DNA from: Desulfobacteraceae bacterium
GTDB lineage: Bacteria > Desulfobacterota > Desulfobacteria > Desulfobacterales > Desulfosarcinaceae
Direction: 5' to 3'
Assembly (NCBI GenBank): GCA_003599575.1
Contig: QZKV01000007.1
Coordinates: 1-64,000 of the forward strand
Length of the DNA: 64,000 bases
Shown: piece by piece, positions 1 through 8,837 of the stretch
Layout of the letters: the number at the start of each line of letters is the position of its first letter
How positions within the stretch are numbered: position 1 is the first letter of the stretch
Notes under the pieces: generated by a model
Told to the model about the DNA's origin: nothing
What the model saw: only the letters and a program-made list of their open reading frames with translations
Databases searched by the model: none
Position numbers and translations under genes: made by a program

Positions 1-726
1 TTGTTCCATGACCCCCTTGATGATCGCCGGGACGGCCCGGATCAATTTGTGCACAGGATGCGGCTTGAGGCTGTAGAGATTCAAGCGGTGATCGTCGATG
101 GCCGCATCATGGCGTATGGACATGCCGCCGCCGTAATGGCGGCCGTTGCCGATGGCAATCTGAATCGATTTCAGCCGGTGCGTGGTGCCGTCGCAGGTGA
201 TATGCGCCCTGAATGGCCGTGTGGAACGATAGGCGCTCAATAGGGTCATTGGATAGGCAAGCGCCCCCCAGCGCTTCTTCATCGGAGGGGTCAACGCATC
301 GGTGACTTTAACGGCCAACCCGATACTGGCCACATTGAAAAAGTGCTTGTGGTTCACCCATCCAAGATCGATTTTTTTGATGTGTCCGGCAGCGATGACC
401 TGCGCGGCGAGATGGGGTTCGGCCGGGATTTGCAGTGTACGCGCCAGATCATTGCCCGTGCCCAGGGGAAGCACCCCTAAGGGCAGGCCAGCGGCCAGGA
501 CCGGTTCGACGGCCGCATTGAGCGTACCATCGCCCCCCCCTACAATGATCATGTCCACCTGGCGGGTATGCCGGCGGATGGCGCGTCTGATTTGAGGCAC
601 ATTTTCGAAGATGAAAACCGCGGTCTCTATGCCGCCGTGCCTCAAAATGTTCTGCACTTCTTCCACATCCACCACGCCCTTGCGTGCCAGCGTGTTGACG
701 ATGATAAGGCCGCGTTTGGTTTGCAT
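1..726 (-). CDS. Diacylglycerol kinase / YegS-BmrU family lipid kinase (partial)
   Basis: The frame is open from an ATG at 726 to the left window edge, so the C-terminus is missing; 242 codons are visible. The N-terminus has the catalytic-domain signatures of the diacylglycerol kinase family: a GGGDGT nucleotide-binding motif at residues 63-68, preceded by a hydrophobic strand (DMIIV), and an LGTGND motif at 88-93. Members phosphorylate diacylglycerol or related lipids at the inner membrane face. The in-frame stop TAA lies about 55 bases before the chosen ATG and no better start is seen; the ribosome binding site is weak. It is transcribed in the same direction as the small membrane protein gene upstream. 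Family assignment is firm; the lipid substrate cannot be told. Confidence 0.85.
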   Translation of the reverse strand, partial: MQTKRGLIIVNTLARKGVVDVEEVQNILRHGGIETAVFIFENVPQIRRAIRRHTRQVDMIIVGGGDGTLNAAVEPVLAAGLPLGVLPLGTGNDLARTLQIPAEPHLAAQVIAAGHIKKIDLGWVNHKHFFNVASIGLAVKVTDALTPPMKKRWGALAYPMTLLSAYRSTRPFRAHITCDGTTHRLKSIQIAIGNGRHYGGGMSIRHDAAIDDHRLNLYSLKPHPVHKLIRAVPAIIKGVMEQ

Positions 727-780
727 TGGATGTGCTTGGCCGTAAAGCTTTCTTTGACGAAATGCATCGCCATCCTGCGT

Positions 781-948
781 TTACACTGTCGGTCGCCGAC
801 GTCCCAGAAAAAGAGAAATGATAAAGACAATCAAAAACACGAAGAACAATATTTTGGCGATTCCTGCCGCCGTGCCGGCTATTGTGGTAAAGCCGAGAAC
901 ACCGGCAATAAGCGCTAGTACTAGAAATGTAATTGCCCAGCCTAACAT
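781..948 (-). CDS. DUF1328-type small membrane protein
   Basis: A 55-residue protein beginning [16 protein letters not shown], with two hydrophobic segments (about residues 4-22 and 28-46) and a basic tail GRRRPTV. This is the pattern of the DUF1328/YtjA family of small inner-membrane proteins, whose role is unknown. The ATG at 948 is preceded by a strong AGGAGG six bases upstream. A longer in-frame extension to 1029 exists but has neither homologous look nor an RBS. The lipid kinase gene follows 55 bases downstream on the same strand. Confidence 0.75.
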   Translation of the reverse strand: MLGWAITFLVLALIAGVLGFTTIAGTAAGIAKILFFVFLIVFIISLFLGRRRPTV

Positions 949-1271
949 ATCATACCTCCTTGGGAAGTTGTATTTGTGCGCGGTTGAAGCGCCCGGCAGG
1001 GCGGCACAACCGAAGCTACGTTCCAACATGCGAACCGCATCAGTGCCTGTACATAGGGGCTACTGTTTATTCTTGAACAGCCAGAGTCGTATTCGGCCTA
1101 ATCGATTAGAGGTTTGCAGCTGTGCCTGTAGATTGATCAATCCGCTTTTTTTTCTATTTTGTCTCGGGCATTCAATGGCCGAATACAGGATTTACCCCAT
1201 CGAGTATTGCGGCGAGCGGTGGTAGGATCCAAATAGTTGCTGCAAATGGTGCATCTGCTCAAGGAGATGTG
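949..1271. other. Intergenic region, divergent promoter space
   Basis: About 320 bases between the minus-strand DUF1328 gene and the plus-strand PilZ-like gene. It should hold two divergent promoters, but I see no convincing -35/-10 pair, operator or RNA gene. The short open frames here lack coding character. Confidence 0.5.
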
Positions 1272-1598
1272 ATGTTTGAAAACGACGACCCCATATCCGA
1301 ACAGCGCGCAGGTGCCCGCAGGGACGCCGACCAGCCCATAGCTTTTTCGCTTTTTAACACCCGCCAGCGTCTTTTGGAACATCCCTGCCGCACATGCAAC
1401 CATAGCGAAACCGGGATGTGCTTCGAATCTTTTCAGCGGCTGCATCCAGGCATGGTGCTTTGCATTATGCGGGACCAAGCGCCGCCCGCCCACGTCGGGG
1501 AACTATCCCGGGAAACGGCCTTGGCCGAGGTCCGCTGGTGCCGCCTCAATGAGGAGGACAATAGCGGATTTTACAAGGTCGGCGTCCGATTCTACTGA
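1272..1598 (+). CDS. Small PilZ-like domain protein
   Basis: A 108-residue protein. The C-terminal part (about residues 75-108, ending in GFYKVGVRFY after AEVRWC) resembles the last strands of a PilZ domain, which binds cyclic di-GMP. A basic RxxxRR stretch near residues 12-17 could be the partner motif. The centre holds CRTCNHSETGMC, a possible metal site. ATG at 1272 is preceded by AAGGAG (1261-1266); a GTG at 1269 is closer to it and less likely. The gene converges on fdhE, whose stop is two bases away. The PilZ call is inference from a short stretch. Confidence 0.55.
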   Translation: MFENDDPISEQRAGARRDADQPIAFSLFNTRQRLLEHPCRTCNHSETGMCFESFQRLHPGMVLCIMRDQAPPAHVGELSRETALAEVRWCRLNEEDNSGFYKVGVRFY

Positions 1599-1600
1599 TT

Positions 1601-2419
1601 TCAGGCATTGCCGGTGCCGCCATTCACGGGCATAGATACAGAACCGGCATATCCTTTCTGCCTGGCGATGATGTCCAGGTGCAAGGTCGTCAGATCTGCG
1701 ATTGCGATCGGAATCTCCGGGTGCATACGGCGCCCGTCGATGATTTTCAAATAACCATTGCATGCCGCGCAGGTTTCCACCCGATAGCGGTCATCTCCAT
1801 CCACAATGAAATAGGAGACGTTTCCGGCGCCGCAGCCGACGCAACGGCTGCGCGAAAACTGCCAGCGGGTTTCGCAGGCGCTGCAAATCAAATACTTGGT
1901 CCCTGTTTGTGCTTCGACCAGCCCCATGACGGGTTGGGCTCCGCAGATCGGGCAATATCCATGAAGCCAATTTTTCAATTCGGGATGTGCGGCCAGATAG
2001 GCGGCATGGGTTTGCAGCAAGGGATTAATGGCCTGTTGAAGTAAAAAATGAAGAATCACCGAGTCCGTGAAATGCTCATTGCGCAAGAACCGAAGAACGA
2101 TCTCGGCAAATGCGCCTTCGAGCGCTACTTGCGTTTTGATGCGTTGGACTTCTTGCGGACTTCGGGATTCAACCAGGTCCAGCAGATTCAGGAAGTACGC
2201 TTTCATCGGCCGCGCATCAAAAGTCAGGCGCTGCTTTTCAACCAGCGGAAAGCCGTTTTGCAGTTTGGATGCCGCCAAATCGCCGGGGATCAAAAGTGGC
2301 GTAAGGGTGGCGGCCAGTTCCTGCAAATAGGCTTGCTTTAAAAGGCCGATGTTTCCGAAAAAAGCGTAGATTTCTTCATACACCGGATGATCCGACAGTG
2401 TGGCCGCAACGTTCGTCAT
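1601..2419 (-). CDS. fdhE: Formate dehydrogenase accessory protein FdhE
   Basis: A 272-residue cytoplasmic protein with the FdhE arrangement of CxxC pairs: CPIC (about residue 156), CSAC (180), CVGC (193) and CAAC (217). These bind iron and hold the immature formate dehydrogenase during Tat-linked maturation. The N-terminal 130 residues are helical as in the family, and the length is slightly below the E. coli protein. It is the third gene of an fdhA-fdhB-fdhE operon, starting 42 bases after fdhB, which fits its role in maturing the catalytic subunit. Confidence 0.9.
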   Translation of the reverse strand: MTNVAATLSDHPVYEEIYAFFGNIGLLKQAYLQELAATLTPLLIPGDLAASKLQNGFPLVEKQRLTFDARPMKAYFLNLLDLVESRSPQEVQRIKTQVALEGAFAEIVLRFLRNEHFTDSVILHFLLQQAINPLLQTHAAYLAAHPELKNWLHGYCPICGAQPVMGLVEAQTGTKYLICSACETRWQFSRSRCVGCGAGNVSYFIVDGDDRYRVETCAACNGYLKIIDGRRMHPEIPIAIADLTTLHLDIIARQKGYAGSVSMPVNGGTGNA

Positions 2420-2461
2420 GGCTTGTCCTTCCTCAAGACCCCCGAATATGCACGCAAAACT

Positions 2462-3232
2462 CTATTGTCCGGCTTTTTCTTCGGAAGGATTGGGCTGCAC
2501 CCGCTCTCTGAATTTGACCAGACCCGCGGTCAGGAGCACACCGGCCAATACTGCTCCGCTTTTGCCGCGAGCGGCCCTGCGATAGGGCCTCCTTACCTCC
2601 ATGGCTTGCGCCAGAGGATATCTTTTGCGGTTCTCCGGCAGAATCCAGATAGTGTTGTGGTCTTCGCCCGGATAGATGTTGGCATCCCCTCCCAGCGCCT
2701 TGATACGCGCTTCAATAAAACGCAACATCTCCGGCCGGGGACCGAAATTCAGCGCTCCGGTAGAACAGGCCGTTACACAGGCGGGCTTGAGTCCATGGGT
2801 GACCCGATCGACGCACATGGTGCATTTGTTGATGCGTCCGGTGGCCTTGTCCTTGCGAGGGATGTCATACGGGCAGTAGGACAGCACATCGTCGTACTCC
2901 AACTGTTGGGTCTTTTCGGTAAATAGGACTGCGCCGCTGTCATGCCGGATGATCGCACCGGGCACGCTTTCGCTCGCTTCGATGCAGGGCGGATCATCAC
3001 AATGGCGGCACCGTTCGCTGAAAAAGGCCCAGTCAATGCCGTCGTTGGATATGCGGGTCTCCATGAAAACGATCCGATTCCACGTCTGTCCCGAAAGATC
3101 GGGCGGGTTTTCATGACTTCCGCGGTTTTCAGTCTGTTCGGCTTTCAATTGGTTCCAGTTTTTGCATGCCACCTGACAGGCGCGGCATGCCGTACATCTG
3201 GAAATATCGATGCAGATGGTCATCTGTTCCAT
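2462..3232 (-). CDS. fdhB: Formate dehydrogenase iron-sulfur (beta) subunit
   Basis: A 256-residue ferredoxin-type subunit. It carries clusters of cysteines typical of four [4Fe-4S] sites: CTACRACQVAC near the N-terminus, CRHCDDPPC, a YCPYDIP element, and CTMC followed by CVTAC. One hydrophobic segment near residues 228-242 (SGAVLAGVLLTAGLV) may anchor the protein to the membrane. It passes electrons from FdhA to periplasmic cytochromes or a membrane partner. The ATG at 3232 has AGGAG nine bases upstream; a longer frame upstream overlaps the end of fdhA and is not credible. It has no signal peptide, so it should be co-exported with FdhA through Tat. Confidence 0.9.
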   Translation of the reverse strand: MEQMTICIDISRCTACRACQVACKNWNQLKAEQTENRGSHENPPDLSGQTWNRIVFMETRISNDGIDWAFFSERCRHCDDPPCIEASESVPGAIIRHDSGAVLFTEKTQQLEYDDVLSYCPYDIPRKDKATGRINKCTMCVDRVTHGLKPACVTACSTGALNFGPRPEMLRFIEARIKALGGDANIYPGEDHNTIWILPENRKRYPLAQAMEVRRPYRRAARGKSGAVLAGVLLTAGLVKFRERVQPNPSEEKAGQ

Positions 3233-3276
3233 TTTTCTGCTCCTGTTTTTGGGTCGCATGGTCACGCCGCATGGGT

Positions 3277-6200
3277 TTAAGTCTTCTTGACGATGTCCAC
3301 CATAAAGACCTTGCTTTCCGGAATCATGGTGTTGGCGTCGCCGATGTTGGGCGTGACGATATTGGCGCTGTCGCCGAAAGTAAATATCTCCGGTTTCTTG
3401 TCCTTGGGACCATATTTTCTTTCGGCAGTCGTCACCCAACCGTAGTGGTACGGAATGCCCACCTGATGAATGGTCTGGCCGACGATCGTGAAGGGCCGCC
3501 AGCGCACGGTCACCATCGCGATGGCCTCCAATTCGCCGCGCGCTGATTTGACGATCACTTTTTCGCCGTTGCGAATTCCTTTCAGTTCGGCCAGTTCCGT
3601 GCTCATCTCAACAAACATGCCCGGCTCCATCTCCACCAGCCAGGGCTGCCAGCGTGTCATGACGCCGGTCTGCCAATGTTCGGTTACACGATAGGTCGTG
3701 CACACGAACGGGTAGCTTTCATCGTGGCTCGCCCGGCTGTTGACTTCCCGGCCGTTTTTCGCACGGTCCCAGCGCATCAGCACCGGGCTGATGAATTGAG
3801 CCGACAAGGGGTTCTTGTCCAGCGGGCTTTCCAAGGGTTCGTAATGTTCGGGAAAAGGACCGTCCGCAAGCCCCGCACCGAACAAATGTCCGTGACCTTC
3901 CGCCTGCATGATAAACGGGTAGCGCGCCTTGGCGCCGGCCGACAAGGGGGGCCACCCGCCGTCGGGAAGGTCGCCTTTCCAAACATCGAGCCGCCATTCG
4001 ATCACCGGTTTCTCTGATGCCCAGGGTCGGCCGTTCATATCGACCGATGCCCGGTTGTACAAGATACGCCGGTTGAGCGGCCAGCTCCATGCCCAGCCTG
4101 AATATAAACCGATGCCGGACGGATCGTCCTTGATCTTGCGCGCCGCCATATTGCCTTCTTCGGTGTATGAATTGCAGTACAGCCAGTTCCCCGATGAGGT
4201 CGAGCCGTCGTCACCCAGGTAAGTAAAACTGGGAACCAGCGTGCCGCGGTTGAAGAGTTTTCCGTTGATGATCTTATCTTCTAAAAAGTATCCGTTGATC
4301 TCTTTGGCGATCTTGTGCGGATCGATATGCTTGACGTTTCCGGCGGCGTCCTTTTGGCCATACTCCCAACGCAGTTTGAGAATGGGCGCAGCAAAAACGT
4401 CTTTACTCTTTTGGTACAAGGTTTTAACACAAATGAACAAAGCATTGATTATTTCGGCATCCGCCAAAGCCTGGCCGGGCGGATCAACTGCTTTATAGCG
4501 CCATTGCATCCAGCGGCCGCTGTTGGTAATACTGCCTTCTTTTTCATAGGATGCCGCACAGGGCAGGAGAAATACTTCAGTCTTGATCCTGGTCGGGTCC
4601 ATGCCCGGCCCTTTCCAGAACGATGCGGTTTCATTGTCGAACAAGTTTACATTGACGAGCCAGTCCAGCTTGGTCAGGGCCTGCCGGCTCTTGTTCGCAT
4701 TTGCGCCGCTGCAGGCAGGATTTTGCCCCCATGCAAAAAACCCGCTGAGTTTTTCCTGATACAACTTGTCGAATATCGTCAACCAGGAATAATCGACACC
4801 GCTGTCCAGTTTGGGCAGATAGCGATAGGCTTCCTCCAGGGATACTTCTTTGCCGTAAAATTCTCTCAGCAGACTGGCGGAATACTTCGGATAATTGCGC
4901 CACCAGTTCGCGCTGAGCGGATCGAAACTTTTGGGGGTGTTCGCGTCATTGTAGGCTGCAAACGTCGCTTGTGAGGCCAGGGGGGTTTTCAGATAACCCG
5001 GGAGAATATGGAACAAGAGGCTTTGATCCGTAGATCCCTGCACATTGGATTCGCCGCGCAGCGCATTCACCCCGCCGCCGGCCATGCCCATATTGCCTAA
5101 AAGCAGTTGAATGATGCTCATGGCCCGGATGTTCTGGGTGCCCACGGTATGCTGGGTCCAGCCCATCGCATACAAAACCGTACCGGATTTATCCGGAGCG
5201 CCGGACTTGGCGTAGGTCGAATACACCGCAAGAAGCCTGTCCTGCGGGGTGCCCGTAATGGAGGAGACGATTTCCAGATGATAGCGGGAGAAATGCTTTT
5301 TGAGCAATTGGAAGACACTGTTGGGATCTTGCAGGGTTTTGTCCTTGAGGATGTTGCCCTTTTCATCCCTCTGGTAAGCCCAGGTCGATTTATCGTATTT
5401 CCCATCCACATAACCTTCGGCTGTTTTCTCCGCAAGCAACCCCGAGAACACTCCTGCATTGTCGCCGGGAAGGATGAACTCGGGTTGAATCAAGAAGGAA
5501 GCATTCGTGTACTCCCGTACATACTCCTCGAAGTAAAGTTTGTTTTCCAGGATATAGTTGATCATGCCTCCCAGGAAGGCAATGTCGCTGCCGGAACGCA
5601 GCGGGGCATAGATGTGGGCTTTGCGGGATGTTCGCGTGTAGCGGGGATCCACGCTGATCAGCGTCGCTCCTTTTTCAATCGCCTTCATGATCCATTTGAA
5701 GCTGATGGGGTGATTTTTGACCGGATTGCTTCCCATGGCCAGAATATAATCGCTGTTGCGGATATCGATCCAATGATTGGTCATTGCGCCGCGTCCGAAC
5801 GACTCTCCCAGAGCCGCTACAGTTGCGGAGTGTCAGATCCGCGCCTGGTGCTCGATGTACACCAGGCCCAGGGCGCGCAGAAATTTCTGATAAATATAAC
5901 ACTCTTCGTTGTCCAAGGCGGCGCTTCCCAACGATGCAATGCCCATGGTGCGGTTCACTTCCCGGCCGGCCGCATTCTTTATTTCAAAACTTTTGTCCCG
6001 GCTCGCTTTGATATGGCCGGCAATTCTATCGAGGGCGAAATCCCATGAAACTTCCTTCCACTGCGTGCCGAAAGCCGGCCGGTACATGGGGGCTGTGATC
6101 CGGTTGGGATTGTTATGCGATAACTGATATACGGACATTCCCTTGCTGCAAAGGCTGCCCTCGTTGATCGGATGATCCGGGTCGCCTTCCGTATTGACGA

Positions 6201-6402
6201 CTTTGCCGCCGATCGTATGAACCAGAATTCCGCACCCCACGGCGCAATAGGGGCAAATCGTGGTGGTCTGGTCGGCGTGCATGATCCGCAGCGAAGCGGC
6301 ATACGCCTCTATGGGCGAGACATCGAATCCCAGCGCCCCGATGGCAATCCCCGAGATGGTGGCACCGGACGCTTTCAGAAATTGGCGTCGGTTCATTTCC
6401 AT
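3277..6402 (-). CDS. fdhA: Selenocysteine formate dehydrogenase, catalytic (alpha) subunit
   Basis: Two open frames in the same phase (6402-5833 and 5832-3277) are separated only by a TGA at 5833-5835. The residues after the TGA read HSATVAALGESFGRGAMTNHW, matching the FdnG/FdhA sequence that follows selenocysteine, so I read them as one 1041-residue protein with Sec190. The N-terminus has a Tat signal (NRRQFLKAS) and then a [4Fe-4S] motif with C50, C53, C57 and C85, followed by molybdopterin domains with Mo/W-bis-MGD. It oxidises formate to CO2 in the periplasm. No cytochrome b gamma gene is present, so electrons probably go to c-type cytochromes. First gene of the fdhABE operon. Confidence 0.95.
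5795..5835 (-). promoter_or_regulatory. Selenocysteine UGA codon with presumptive bacterial SECIS
   Basis: The in-frame TGA occupies 5833-5835. A bacterial SECIS hairpin must lie within about 40 bases downstream in the mRNA, and the codons there line up with those of E. coli fdhF/fdnG: CAC directly after UGA and GCU CUG where fdhF has GGU CUG. Short pairings such as CCGC with GCGG can be drawn, but I could not fold it reliably. The Sec codon is well supported by protein context; the hairpin is inference. Confidence 0.65.
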
Positions 6403-6730
6403 TGTCTACCTCCTTCTGAAGACAAAGCGCGGATCATTTTCTTCCCGGCATCAAAAAGCCGTGCGAAAAAGATAAAGCAATATCCGGGCCATAGGAGGTT
6501 TTTGGGGATTCAAGGCGCTTTGGTGACGATCAGTTCTGATAACGCTTCTCTGTTTTGTTTATTTTCCATAGTGCAAAAAAATATTTTTACACCACCAAAC
6601 GTTGTGACCGTATCTGTCACACCCCTCTGGTAAGGTGTCCCTCAAGGAAAGCAGCTCCCTTTCCATGAATGCCGCAGGAAGGGCAATTGATAAACCGGCA
6701 ATATACACTATCTGTGCCAAGGAGGGGATC
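6403..6730. other. Intergenic region between fdhA and small-gene pair
   Basis: About 330 bases between divergent transcription units, rich in A/T near 6540-6600 and so likely to contain the fdh promoter. It contains the spaced inverted repeat at 6602-6622. No RNA gene was seen. Confidence 0.5.
6602..6622. promoter_or_regulatory. Inverted repeat GTGAC-N7-GTCAC, possible operator
   Basis: TTGTGAC at 6602-6608 and GTCACA at 6616-6621 form a symmetrical site, GTGAC-N7-GTCAC. The half-sites look like those of the CRP/FNR superfamily (for example HcpR), but the TGTGA-to-TCACA spacing is nine bases, not the six typical of CRP. It lies about 200 bases upstream of fdhA and 110 bases upstream of the small gene at 6731, so either could be its target. 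Confidence 0.35.
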
Positions 6731-6910
6731 ATGACCGCATATTACGATCAACGTGACGGAGAGGAATTTTTCGAGTATCACGGCAATACGTCCATTGAGC
6801 GCATCCGCAGAAAAAACGGCATCATTCGGCGCGAGTGGCTGTGTTTCGATTCGATCGAGGAGGCGGAGGCGTTTTTTAACGATCAGTGCGCCTGCTGCGA
6901 GGCGGTTTAA
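6731..6910 (+). CDS. Small acidic hypothetical protein with C-terminal CACC
   Basis: A 59-residue protein not recognised as a named family. It is rich in acidic and aromatic residues, has a basic patch ERIRRKNGIIRRE in the middle, and ends in CACCEAV, a possible metal or redox motif. A strong AAGGAGG lies six bases before the ATG at 6731, which is why I prefer it to the longer frame from 6635. Its stop overlaps the start of the next gene (TAATG), so the two are translationally coupled. Confidence 0.65.
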   Translation: MTAYYDQRDGEEFFEYHGNTSIERIRRKNGIIRREWLCFDSIEEAEAFFNDQCACCEAV

Positions 6911-7005
6911 TGGGTTCCCGGGTTGTTCGCGCGGCCATCGATTGCGTGGCCATGTGCCTGATTGTGGCCATGAGCGCCGGGCTTACCTGGATTATCTGGC
7001 AATAA
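6910..7005 (+). CDS. 31-residue single-span membrane peptide
   Basis: The stop of the preceding gene and this ATG overlap as TAATG. The peptide has a short basic start (MGSRVVRAAID) followed by one hydrophobic segment (about residues 12-30, ending TWIIWQ), giving one predicted membrane span. It is too short for routine gene finding, but the coupling, sequence character and placement support a real gene. Function unknown; with its partner it may form a small membrane-associated redox or assembly unit, which is conjecture. Confidence 0.5.
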   Translation: MGSRVVRAAIDCVAMCLIVAMSAGLTWIIWQ

Positions 7006-7425
7006 ACCAAGGCCCAGCGGCAGTGCTTAATCCGAGCCCGCGGTGTGGACAAGTCCTACCAGGTCCGTGCTGGTGGTGGTGCGGGTTAGAGGCGTGTGAC
7101 TGCAACGAAGTTGTTCTCTGCAATTGCGCTTGAAACTACGGGCAGGAATCAAGATAACCCGGGAGCCTCATGGGTCCTCCCGTTGATTACGAGTGAATGT
7201 GGGCCCATGTTTTTTTCAAAATCATTATTGACATCCCCCAGGCCTTCTGAGAAAAGGTTGCCTATTCTCAATTCCTTTCAGCCTGATTCCTCGCATCGAC
7301 GTGACCTCCTGTGCTGCTTTCTCCGGCGGTATGATCCAGCAGGGGCACGGTCCTTTTTTCGAACCTGCCGTTTTTCACTTGATCCACAGATGACAATTGA
7401 TCCATCAATCTATCTAGGAGGCCCT
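7006..7425. other. Intergenic region upstream of cytochrome c'
   Basis: About 420 bases with no convincing gene. A hairpin CGGGAG (7160-7165) pairing with CTCCCG (7177-7182) is present, without a following T tract. I looked for SRP RNA, tmRNA and riboswitch signatures here and saw none. Confidence 0.45.
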
Positions 7426-7884
7426 ATGAAAAAAGTGTTCGGATGGGTGGTGTGTGGTGCCTTTGTTATGGGTATGTTCAGCATAGCCTATGCGCAGTTT
7501 GCCAAACCCGATGATGCCATCGCGTATCGGCAATCGGTCATGACTCTGATCGGCCAGCATTTCGGTCGTATCGCTGCGGTGGTCAAGGGTGAAAAGCCCT
7601 ATCAACAGCAGGAGGTGGCCAAAAATGCGGAACTGGTTTCAACGTTGAGCAAGCTGCCCTGGGACGCATTCGCTGCCGCTGGTGCCGACAAAGGTAAAAC
7701 GCACATGAAACCGGAAGTGCTCCAGAACAAAGAAGCCTTCAAGTCAGCCGCCGCGGCAATGGAAAAGGAAGCGGCCAAGCTGGCTCAGGTGGCGGCGGGT
7801 GGCAGCCTGGACGATGTCAAAACTCAGTTCGGCGCCGTGGGTAAGAGCTGCAAGGCCTGCCACGACAAGTGGCGTACCCAATAG
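7426..7884 (+). CDS. Cytochrome c' (class II c-type cytochrome)
   Basis: A 152-residue precursor with a signal peptide (basic MKK, hydrophobic core, cleavage after about AYA-Q). The mature part is a four-helix bundle of the usual length with the haem motif C142-K-A-C145-H146 ten residues from the C-terminus, which is diagnostic of class II cytochromes. These periplasmic proteins bind NO and can move electrons. ATG at 7426 has TAGGAGG upstream; a longer reading from 7096 has no support. A cytochrome b561 gene converges on it downstream, a frequent partner of cytochrome c'. Confidence 0.9.
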   Translation: MKKVFGWVVCGAFVMGMFSIAYAQFAKPDDAIAYRQSVMTLIGQHFGRIAAVVKGEKPYQQQEVAKNAELVSTLSKLPWDAFAAAGADKGKTHMKPEVLQNKEAFKSAAAAMEKEAAKLAQVAAGGSLDDVKTQFGAVGKSCKACHDKWRTQ

Positions 7885-8093
7885 CAGCCCAATCCCCAAA
7901 CGGTATATTCCACCCGTACATGGCTTTGTAAAACTCGGAATCGGGATCGGAATCGACAGAGGCTAGTGGCTTCAGCCAGACCGTTTGCCCCCCCGATAGC
8001 GACCCAACTATCCGTCCCCATCGAGCCAGCGCCATTCGGATTTCGAAAGTATCTCTAGACCCACAAATCAGGCTCTGAGATCCATTCGCCCGC

Positions 8094-8789
8094 TCACCGC
8101 ACCAGCAGATACACCGCGGCCGCAGACAGGATCGTCACAATGACGGCCACTGTGGTGCGCGGTGCGTCAGCCGGCGCTTCCAGGCCCGCATGCCACGGTT
8201 TGGCACCTGTGATCATGGGGGTGATCAGATTGTCGCGCTTGACCAAAAGGTAGAAGAAAACGGCCAAGACGTGAAGACCGATAAGGGTCAGGATCACCCA
8301 TTGATTGAGGTGATGGATGTGTGTCAGCAAACGGCTGGTGGGGTTGCTCACCCAAGGGTAAAGGGGTCCCTGAGTGAATATCTCGTCATTGGCGAACAAG
8401 CCGGTGACCGCCTGGAGCAGCAGGGCCAGCAACATGGCAATGATCGACCAGCCGCCCAGGGGGTTATGCCCCAGATGGCCAGGATGGTCCGGACGCATCA
8501 GGGAGCGGGTATACCGCCAAACGGCCGTAGGGCCGCGCACAAAGGATGAAAAGCGCGCGTAACGGCTGCCGATGATGCCCCAGACCAAACGGAAAATCAG
8601 CAGCGCAAGAATGCTGAATCCGCTCCACATGTGATAGCGCATGGCATTGCCGCCTATCTTGGCGGTCACGAACGATGTGGTGACCAGCAAAACAAGCGCC
8701 CAATGGAAGAGCCGCGTGGGCCGGTCCCAGATCATTATCATCCGGCTGCCTTGAGCGCCTTTTTCTTGTTTTTGTGCGGTGTTCGGCAT
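8094..8789 (-). CDS. Cytochrome b561-type membrane protein
   Basis: A 231-residue integral membrane protein of the bacterial dihaem cytochrome b561/Ni-hydrogenase cytochrome b type. It has about five hydrophobic segments and family markers: WDRPTRLFHW at the first helix, RYHMWSGF at the second, and THIHHLNQWVILTLIGLHVLAVFFY in the later helices, supplying several haem-ligand histidines. It probably passes quinol electrons to a periplasmic cytochrome such as the convergently encoded cytochrome c'. The intergenic space between them (7885-8093) holds a short trace of the TATCGG-type repeat. The ATG at 8789 was taken; a second Met lies at residue 17, just before WDRP. Confidence 0.85.
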   Translation of the reverse strand: MPNTAQKQEKGAQGSRMIMIWDRPTRLFHWALVLLVTTSFVTAKIGGNAMRYHMWSGFSILALLIFRLVWGIIGSRYARFSSFVRGPTAVWRYTRSLMRPDHPGHLGHNPLGGWSIIAMLLALLLQAVTGLFANDEIFTQGPLYPWVSNPTSRLLTHIHHLNQWVILTLIGLHVLAVFFYLLVKRDNLITPMITGAKPWHAGLEAPADAPRTTVAVIVTILSAAAVYLLVR

Positions 8790-8837
8790 GGCCGGGTGAT
8801 CTCCTGTGAATTCATACCAAGCGTGGTCAGGCCGATT

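Noticed and set aside
6602..6622. Standard CRP site
   Set aside because: The spacing between TGTGA and TCACA is nine bases, not six; kept only as an undefined inverted repeat.
7006..7425. SRP RNA or riboswitch
   Set aside because: TACCAGGTCC is present, but the conserved GGAAG/AGCA loop of SRP RNA is not, and no riboswitch core is seen.
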